A stretch of DNA of 64,000 bases, from assembly GCF_037975245.1 (NCBI RefSeq), contig NC_092561.1, forward strand, positions 8,554,001 to 8,618,000. The letters are read 5' to 3'. The notes under the pieces were generated by a model. It made no database searches. It saw only the letters and a program-made list of their open reading frames with translations, and was not told the origin of the DNA. Below, piece after piece: positions 56,801 through 64,000 of this stretch. A program made the translations under genes and the position numbers. This stretch comes from Apostichopus japonicus (taxonomy: Eukaryota; Echinodermata; Holothuroidea; Aspidochirotida; Stichopodidae). Each line of letters begins with the position of its first letter. Position 1 is the stretch's first letter.

Positions 56801-59800
56801 GACAGCAAGAAAACTATCGTCACCTAAATGTATTTACAACCGATAAGGTCGGTAAACCAGACAGCCAGTGGGCTTATTGTGATTTCTTGCCAATTGAGAT
56901 TATTTGATCAGCAAGGTTCTTTCACCGACTGTGGACCTACCTACTAAATAAGTTAACTTACCATGTTTACAAGCTACTTTTAGCAAAAATCAACTCAAGC
57001 CCTGCCCCCTAATAAATGTGCATAATATCACAATGAACATATCATGTACCAGCTATCTACCAACACCTTCACACAAAGTATGATTCAATTCTGAAAATGT
57101 TTACATTTGACCCTGTGACCTCATTAATATTCTTGAGATGAGCACCAAAATCAATAGGGCTCTTCTACTCACTATGGCGCATATATGTACCAAGTATGAC
57201 TACAATCCAACTTGTCATTGTTCAGTTACCATGTAAAACAAGATTGGCCACTAAACTCAAGTCTCTAGGATCACAAGATTCCTCAAATAAACCATCATTC
57301 ATGGAAAATCGAACACGTGAAATTGTTGTTAGTTAAAGTGGGGAGGGGAGATGGGGGAAGGAGTGGGTTGATGGATTCGTGCTTGGGTGTGTTGGACAGA
57401 TGCACTATTGTCACATGAATTGATTGAAGATTGATGTATCAATGGATGGATGGGAAGTGTCTATATGGTTCAAAATCATGACTTCATAAACAGGTTCACT
57501 ATTTACTTTCCCTGGCTGAAGCCAAAGCAAGCCACCTTTACAACCAACCCACCTTTACAACCAACCCACCTTTACAATGGATTCAATTGGAGACACGTCC
57601 AGGTGTACCGCATTCAACCATAGGAGGTTGGGGCTCGGTCTGCCTCTCGGAGCCATATCAGAGGTAGCACAGAATTCTGGAGTGTATCCTTGTTTGGTTG
57701 CTATGGGAGACAATGTTTCCATGATAGGTTTGGTAAATCCTGTGGACGAGCCAATCTTCAATTTATATTTTGTCCTCAGATGGTTCACAGTTTTAACGGC
57801 TCCTGCAACATCAAGAGAGAGAAGTTAAGGAGAAACAAGAGGGTAATATCTGAGGAAGGGTTAATAAATATAATCCTAGATAATCGCAGTTAAGTTAAAA
57901 GGATTGTCTGGTAGCTCTAAGAAGTTACCTTAAAAAACCATAAATAATTTTCCAAACATGTTGTCAAAGTATGAGAACACTAATGTTGCGTTTGACAGAG
58001 AAACAATTTTTTAATCGTTAAGGATGGACATTTCAGATATGATTTGAACAGTAACAAACGTGAAGTCATTTTCACTAATGCAGATTGCGACATAACCCAC
58101 GCTCTGTAGAGAACCTACAGTAATCACCACAAAAACAGCATTTGTATACAGATTAATTTCTTCCTTAATTTTCGGTGATATTTCTTATAAATTAGATATG
58201 CTTTCAAAAACTCCTTAAGCTGCCACATATGTAGTAAATCAATGGTTTCGTGGTCTTTGTGTAACACAAGATAAATTTGAACAGCAGACTCTTCGTTGTT
58301 TACATTGCGAAGAATGTTCGCATATAGGCTACTCTAACGTTTACAATTGGACAGTTCTGCGAAGCCTAAGCTTTTCGGTACTTCATTCTGCTCTGACATC
58401 GATTCCGCCAAGTTTCATCTTTTGGTGTTCCAAATACTTTTCAAGTTTCCTTTTACTGTAAAGTTGATCCGTGAATTTTATTTCAGCGATTTCGAAGAAC
58501 AGTTAATGAACTACGGTTTGAGTGTGAGAGTGTATTATGTGCAAACCTATGTAAGTATACCAACTGGGCATGGTAGGCTGTAAACATTCGCGATATGTAC
58601 GTAATATATAACAGGCTATCACCTGTGCCCAGTGTACAGACGAAAGTGTATTTGCTGCGAAAATAGAGTGCTAACTTCAATTCGCTCATTTTGCCTATTT
58701 GCCTGCACTAGGTCAATCACCAAATTGATGCGTTCGAACAAACAGTGCTTTTGGTGAGAAACTGGTGAATTTGAAAACCAGATTTCTACAAGAAGAAAAC
58801 TTTGAATGGGGACAATTTTCACATGGTTAGAAAGAGAAAAATACAAACTACAAGGACAATGTATCAAAATCTTCCACCAAACAATTCCTTTAAAACTGTT
58901 GGATAAAAAGGTGGCCAGGGGCAGGAGAGATTTATCCTAGCCTACCCTGTGGTGAAGTCTTTGCCTGTTCTGTCGGTATCAACAGTAAACTTAAACTAGG
59001 TGGAACAAGTTTACTGCACCTTTCCTACGTAAGTATTTAACTATGTTGTGTCCTACTGCATGTGTTACGTGTACTGCAGCATTCCGTTGTGCTTGCAATG
59101 CAACTTTCTCTCAAAACCAACTTAAAACTGTATTGTTCAAAGTGTATTACATTGATGCTCAGTGGTGGAGCTAGGGGTATTGGTCAGGGGGGGGGCGAGA
59201 ATGGTCTGTAGGGGCGCTTTCCACACTATCTAAGCGGAGCGCCACCACAGGTTGGCGCGAAGCATACAGAAATTTTTTTAGGGAAAAAATACTCCCTAGA
59301 TCGTAGGAAATGACCCTTTCCGGGCCTTGCTAATTTGCAGATAATGTGACAAATGTCAATAGGTAGATGAGAGCGCAATAAAAAAGTCAATAATTGCGAA
59401 TAAGTAAAAAGTGGTAAAAAACTGAAAGGGGCGCCAGCAGTCCATTTGAGTCCGTCAGGGGTACATCCGCCCCCCCCCCCCCGACTGTATGGACGCTCCG
59501 CCACTGTTGATGCCACAATGAATATTACCTAAGGCCTTGAATAAATCTGTGACTTTTCGACACAAACGTAACAGCCCTGTAACCAAATATACGTCTAGAA
59601 TCGACGCAAGTGCCGGCTACTGTCTTATGGTCTAACCTGATATCACGTTACAATGTTCTTTCAGACTTTCCTTCTGCTTTGGAACAAAATTCTGGTACAT
59701 TCGGTCGATGTCTTGTCCCGTGGGATCCTTGCCGTGTTTGGTATTCCAGCGTTTTCTGACCGACTCGTAGCCCAGCACCGTTTCAATGTGCGTCTGATGG

Positions 59801-60892
59801 TTTAAGATGGCAGAATGAGCTGTTGAAGCTGCAGTAGACATGAATCATGTGTTTAATTCTTCGACTACTAGTGGTGCCACAACACGTTTCATACTGGATG
59901 AGGTCAGCCACTGTGGGGGGGGGTGGGGGTGGGGGTGGGGGTGTAGGGTGATCATTAGGAATAGAGTATATGATCAATCTCTGACCTGGAGGAGGGGGTT
60001 TAAGGGTAAAGAGTGTGTCCTCTTGTTTGTTTGATTAAGGGGTGCTTACATGCAAAATGGTGATATAACTTTCCAGTTTCTATAGCAAGTCTATGGTTCA
60101 CCAATTGATTTTGCCCATGTACATACACCACCTATTATAGAGCCCTCATACACTCTGAGAATGTCAATATGCAAAATGACCAAAAGTATTTGACAGCTTT
60201 TACACTTGTGTATGTCTTGCTTAGGTGAATGTGCTTCATGTTAGAACTGTAACCATGGAGACCGGTGCCATACATGGAACCACTTCCGCCCATCCTCCAG
60301 GCCCTCCCACTTCTTAATGAAGTTTTGTTGGTACAGCAGCCCAAAAGTAAAGAGTTTGTATTTCTTGCTTGGAAGTGTTCCTAGAGCACCCCCTTGAACT
60401 TAATTCTTGGATGCTGCCCCCATTGGATAATCTGGTGCTGACACAAACATAACCAAACTTCATGACTCGTAACATATCGTAGTTTCATCGACCAGGAAGA
60501 CCATCGACTGATATTCCTGAAAGATTTCACCATTCAAAGAGTGGAGGGCAGCTAGGGGAGGGGATTTGTGTGAACATGGAAAATCTCAGTCTACCCGGTT
60601 ATAGCACTGTCTATCAAAAGTCATGACTATCCTTGTACATCATAGTACAATAGTATCTGAATTTTGCCCATTTCCACTGTGGTCCCAGCCGTAAAATTTT
60701 TTATCTTACCCTCTTATGTGTACCCATGGGACCCCTCGTTTCCTCGTCTGTTATTGGAACGCCCTCATCTTCGAACACCTGCTGAAAAGCTATCACTGGT
60801 GCAATTACACCACAGTCAACTACTGTGCCGGCCCAATCAAATACGACAGCTTTCAGAGGGCCCTGGTACCTCTGGACCACACGGTATGGCAT
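53663..60892 (-). CDS. phnX: Phosphonoacetaldehyde hydrolase, PhnX (whole gene)
   Basis: Five minus-strand exons join to a complete 277-residue protein, the normal length for PhnX (about 270). The family hydrolyses phosphonoacetaldehyde to acetaldehyde and phosphate, breaking a C-P bond. This is the second step of 2-aminoethylphosphonate breakdown, after its transaminase. It is a HAD-superfamily enzyme using Mg2+ and a Schiff-base lysine. Seen here: nucleophile motif VVFDWAGTVVD with Asp19; PMGTHK with the expected Schiff-base Lys60, 41 residues after the nucleophile as in the well-studied Bacillus enzyme (from memory); motif II KIGSSTGFT (129-137); motif III/IV region IVKVDDTAGGI (189-199) where bacterial enzymes usually have VGDT; and WAVGVAKTGN. 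No targeting peptide is evident, so probably cytosolic. All five exons splice in frame, so the gene looks functional and is a real animal-type gene, not bacterial contamination. No transaminase partner is in the window. Confidence 0.94.
54200..55470. repeat. 105-bp satellite, about 12 copies, inside phnX intron 4
   Basis: Twelve head-to-tail units start with the 'ggtattatcagacgatattg' block near 54203, 54310, 54415, 54520, 54625, 54730, 54837, 54942, 55047, 55152, 55257 and 55362. Units are 105-107 bp and 85-97% alike by eye. Because 105 is a multiple of 3, an incidental plus-strand frame stays open through three units (54785-55105). Confidence 0.95.
55639..55710 (-). CDS. phnX: phnX exon 4 (HAD acidic motif)
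   Basis: This is a 72-bp exon (24 codons, phase 0 at both ends), acceptor TTTTGCAAAG, donor AAGACG/GTGAGT. It encodes VDDTAGGITEGLTAGCWAVG and VAKT. The second Asp of DDT is the likely Mg2+ ligand. Confidence 0.9.
55749..56113 (+). mobile_element. hAT-like MITE (CAGGGGGGTAG family), copy 2
   Basis: It starts CAGGGGGGTAGGAAGC and ends CCCTACCGCCTG, with a perfect 8-bp target duplication gtagtcac (55741-55748 and 56114-56121). It sits in phnX intron 3, 38 bp from exon 4. Confidence 0.88.
56179..56449. repeat. 142-bp tandem duplication
   Basis: Two units (about 56179-56309 and 56320-56449) share 'aatgtaagcctatgtcttaa', 'ggttttgtttatgtta' and 'tggggcagggtggg'. Confidence 0.85.
57095..57240. repeat. 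Copy of a dispersed marine-type repeat ('accaagtatga')
   Basis: The wording 'tgacctcattaatattc', 'aatagggctcttctactcac' and 'accaagtatgactacaatcc' recurs in diverged form at 1-150, 42115-42235 and 61925-62130. This is an old dispersed family of unknown class. Confidence 0.5.
57570..57802 (-). CDS. phnX: phnX exon 3 (HAD motif II)
   Basis: This is a 233-bp exon with acceptor AACATCAAG-free tract GATGTTGCAG and donor GTAAAG/GTGGGT. It encodes AVKTVNHLRTKYKLKIGSST, then a segment with DMAPRGRPSPNLLW and SPIESIVK. The GRPSP stretch matches the 'GRPxP' substrate-loop region of bacterial PhnX. Two extra tandem copies of the donor-like 'aggtgggttggttgta' follow in the intron. Confidence 0.92.
57803..59636. 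other. phnX intron 2
   Basis: Apart from the MITE at 59160-59506 no feature is recognised; no exon signal is seen. Confidence 0.5.
59160..59506 (+). mobile_element. hAT-like MITE (CAGTGGCGGAGC family), copy 2
   Basis: It begins CAGTGGTGGAGCTAGGGG and ends GACGCTCCGCCACTG. Flanks are ttgatgct and ttgatgcc (8 bp, one mismatch). The interior is collinear with 32670-33058 (shared 'tctaagcggagcgccaccac'). Confidence 0.88.
59637..59793 (-). CDS. phnX: phnX exon 2 (cap domain)
   Basis: This is a 157-bp exon with acceptor TTAAACCATCAG and donor TATCAG/GTTAGA. It encodes THIETVLGYESVRKRW and the helical cap ending HCNVIS, replacing the 'DHIRALL' helix of bacterial PhnX. It ends in phase 1, so the next Gly codon is split. 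Confidence 0.9.
60710..60892 (-). CDS. phnX: phnX exon 1 (nucleophile Asp and Schiff-base Lys)
   Basis: The start is MPYRVVQRYQGPLKAVVFDW. The ATG is chosen because the acceptor TCTCGATCCCCTAG ends at 60916, only 23 bp upstream, leaving a short 5' UTR segment and implying an upstream non-coding exon. The exon encodes 61 residues and ends PMGTHKR with donor AGG/GTAAGA, phase 0. Confidence 0.92.
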
Positions 60893-60915
60893 TCTGGCGT
60901 TGGTCCATATATACC

Positions 60916-63900
60916 CTAGGGGATCGAGAGACAGAGACTGAGTTACAAATAACATTCGTGTGCAATCATACATGTAACATTGGTCAATTCCTTTTTCTTT
61001 TTTTTCAGATATGAAGAGGCACAAGAAGTACTTATCCTAGAGCTACAGTTATGACATATATCCTCTAATTGTCTGTACACCAACACTGTGTAAGTGGGTC
61101 ATTGCTTAGTTACATGAGGAGTGTAAATTTGTTTTATTCTATTTTTTTCCGGTTATCATCAATGGTATCACCAAAATGGTCGGGGTATGGCGATATGGGG
61201 GTGGGGCACAAGGCCCCTCAAAGTTAGTTCCCCCTGGTGCCCTCCCATTGATTAAAAATTTGCCACATCTAATAAAAAATCTTAACGCCGGAAGATACAC
61301 AACTTTTTGACTTCTACTGGATATAAATAGGTTAGACTTTTAATAAATGAGACTATAATAGTAAATGAACTGATTAAATTAGTGATGCACAAGTCACCAG
61401 GGACACCTTACTAATGAAATATCCTGGACCATCTATGCATGCACAACATTGATGCTGTTACGACAATTTCACAAACCAAATCACTACATATTAAACAGAA
61501 TGGATGTTTGGATAAATTAGTGGAAACTGAAATATATCCAAAGTTTGACTGTTTATAGAATAGGACTTTAATCAGACCTCAGGGATTTAGGAACTTGAGT
61601 AATGACTTTAAAATGCTTAAGTCGATTTTTCAGAAAAAATATGACTGAGAATATTTGGGAGAAATACTGGCTCCCTTGGGTATATCTATTTAAATCATAA
61701 AGTCATTTTTCACCATGTTTAGTATTATATTTTTCTGTGTTGTTTGATTTTTCACCCTTGTTTAATGTATACGTATTTCAAGAACAATGAAAACAGTATC
61801 AAACCAGAATGCAAAAATGCATAGTGGTTTTGATGATGTAACATGAGCAGTTTTCTTCATGAATCTGACGAAATGTATAGTGAGGGTGTACACCATACTG
61901 GATCTTAGTAATACAGTGCAAAGCAGTGTGATGTGCCAAACAATGGTTTTCAGAATTTGACCTCTGATGACCCAAAATGACCTTCACCAAAAACAATAGG
62001 CTTCTTGTACTCAATGTGGTACTTCTACACACCTAACATGAGGTCTGCCCAAGCTTCCCTTCTTGAGTCCTGGTACAAGTATCTATCGAACTATTAACAT
62101 CATTAACTTTCTCGACATGACTATGACATTACCCTGAAAGTGACATTTATTTATCAGTTCATACTCATTAATATAGTGCATTTTATTAAAATTATCTCAC
62201 CTGTTTGAAAAGACATAGCTAAACAAAGTATTTGGCAGCACTCTGTAAAATTAGTTTGAGAGCCCTGATTGTATGATCTTGTCAAGGAAGCGAGTTTGTT
62301 TCTTTTATTTTCGGCTTCAAGAGAGCTGAGGAAATCTGTGGACAGATAGAAAATGAACAGCGGGTGAATTTCATCATTGAGTTCTTCTCTACATATATGG
62401 TACATGATCAGTGGTGTCAAGGGTCAAGTCAGGCCCTGGGAATAATTATGCCACCAGGCACAGGTTTCTGATGTGCTAAAGTATAGATAGTGGAAATGAG
62501 AAAATATGTACATCATATTGTTCATTCCATGGGCCCACTTGTTGACACCACGGCCCAGACTATAGCCACCTTACCTCTTGTCAGGCCAGTACACAATGTA
62601 TTGCTGTCAGAACCAGAGAGAAATTGTGTGACTGTTTATGCTAAAAATATACCTCTAGCACTTCATCCGATTAGAATAAAGAATTGTCAATGATGGTCTT
62701 AAAGTTAGTCAGTATAGGCCACAATTTATAGCATGCTATATAATTGATAGTTTTCAAAAAGTACTTTCCTGGAGGTGTTTACCCTCCAAATTGTTCTCAT
62801 ACATTTTTAAGGAACACACAAGATGACTAAATGTCCCAGTGAGGGCAATTTCATCGAAGGTTGTAGTAAAACCAGTTTAAGAATTTTGACCAAATGTGAC
62901 CATTTTTTAAATATATTTTGGGCCAATACAGCAGATCTTTAATATTAATCAGAATGTTCGTATATAGATGGTACTACTTGTCAATATATTGTGACATTTG
63001 CTGTAACTACACTGAAAGTACCACCTGCTAGCTAGCATGTAACTCAGCATAAAGTAAAATGTCTTCTATAAACCTGTACCATTACTTTCCATTAAATTTA
63101 AAGAATTGGTGCGTGTAAATGATGGTCTTAATATTATTCAGAATGTTGGTTTATATAGACGGTACTACAAGTAAATTAATAGTGACTTTATGTGCTGTAA
63201 CCATAATGAAATCCAGATCTGGTAATATCTGAGCTGTCATTGAAACTTTATAAAATCATGTTCGAATATTGACAAAATGTCAGCCACGTTGTAATGACTT
63301 GGGTTAGTGGCTACAGCAGAGTCCCGACTTTAGGGACTCTAGACTCAACTAGAGTCTGTGCTTGCAAAAGACTTCGACTCCAGTCTCTGAATGGTAAATG
63401 TTAACAAATTGACTCAACTCAACAAGTTATTGTGATTTGTGATTTGACTGAAGTTTCTTACTTCTTTTCTATCTATTTAGCCATAGGCCTACTTGCAATC
63501 CCCTGCATACCTTTAGCATACCCCTGTACATGACCCCTGACAACAATGTGGCAGCTAATCTCTTCATTGTGCATGGAATATATAGCAACATTCATACCAC
63601 ATATCCTATGCAAATTTTCGGGCAAGTTAATAGTACAAAAGATATATCTAGTTTTCAAATTGCTTTGCTTTCCACAACAACAAAAAGTATTGCCTTTCTA
63701 AGCTAAACCAAATTAATGCAATTTACTGAATTCAATATATTGAAACTTTTTTGTTTGGTACTTTTACAAGTAATACAACAGACATATATATATATCAGGC
63801 ATATTGCTCTCAAGTCCTTGTACAGTACATAAAAAAATGTTATAAAGTTGCAAACATATTGTTTCTAGATTAGTTTAGTTTAGTAGTAAAAAGGGATCAG

Positions 63901-64000
63901 GAGGGACACTCAAGTCCCCATCAAGGACCCTATAGGAGAAAAAAAAACTGAAGATACAAACACTCAGACCCGGTTACAATGCTTAAAGTGCTTGTCCAAA
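60916..64000. other. Upstream flank (or 5' intron) of phnX
   Basis: No exon was identified. The region contains a copy of the 'accaagtatga' repeat (61925-62130) and a diverged ~190-bp duplication (62938-63030 and 63127-63215, both with 'cagaatgtt...ggtactac'). The non-coding first exon and promoter of phnX are expected here or beyond the window. Confidence 0.4.

Noticed and set aside
53663-60892. Bacterial contamination explaining phnX
   Set aside because: Five introns with GT/AG borders, frame-keeping joins and animal-type MITEs within the introns rule this out.

Overview
The window is eukaryotic, not microbial. Coding sequence is a few percent, split into short exons with GT/AG borders and long AT-rich introns, among tRNA-derived SINEs, small inverted-repeat transposons (MITEs), TA microsatellites and homopolymeric C/G tracts. 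Gene style and repeat content suggest a marine invertebrate, most likely a deuterostome such as an echinoderm. That is inference; no marker here fixes the species.

Three genes can be reconstructed, all on the minus strand. (1) At 869-6159 there is a C2H2 zinc-finger transcription factor: five exons all joined in phase 1, an acidic N-terminal half with a VKEEP motif, and three fingers near the C terminus. Its start codon was not found. (2) At 18010-41591 there is a complete nine-exon, 573-residue short-chain dehydrogenase/reductase (SDR) of the retinol-dehydrogenase type. It has three oddities. It starts with an N-myristoylation-like MGAKLS. Two in-frame exons (173 residues, Lys/Glu/Ala-rich coiled coil then acidic disordered sequence) sit inside its Rossmann fold. 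It ends in a second acidic tail of about 93 residues. (3) At 53663-60892 there is a complete five-exon, 277-residue phosphonoacetaldehyde hydrolase (PhnX), a HAD-family C-P bond hydrolase of phosphonate breakdown.

Layout: 1-868 is 3' flank of the zinc-finger gene; 6160-10620 is its upstream region with a SINE and a TTAA-flanked MITE; 10620-18009 is unusually repeat-poor AT-rich DNA that may be a very long 3' UTR of the SDR gene; 18010-41591 is the SDR gene; 41592-47500 is probably its 5' UTR intron and promoter side, with GC boxes near 47350; 47500-53660 is transposon-rich intergenic DNA with a possible plus-strand first exon at 48545 and a degenerate ORF at 48738; 53663-60915 is phnX, whose introns hold a 12-copy 105-bp satellite and two hAT-like MITEs; 60916-64000 is its upstream flank.

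The genes do not form a pathway. The most interesting items are the SDR with a BASP1/MARCKS-like disordered insert and the animal-type split phnX gene. All exon borders were found by reading splice sites and checking that every join keeps frame; no transcript data were used.
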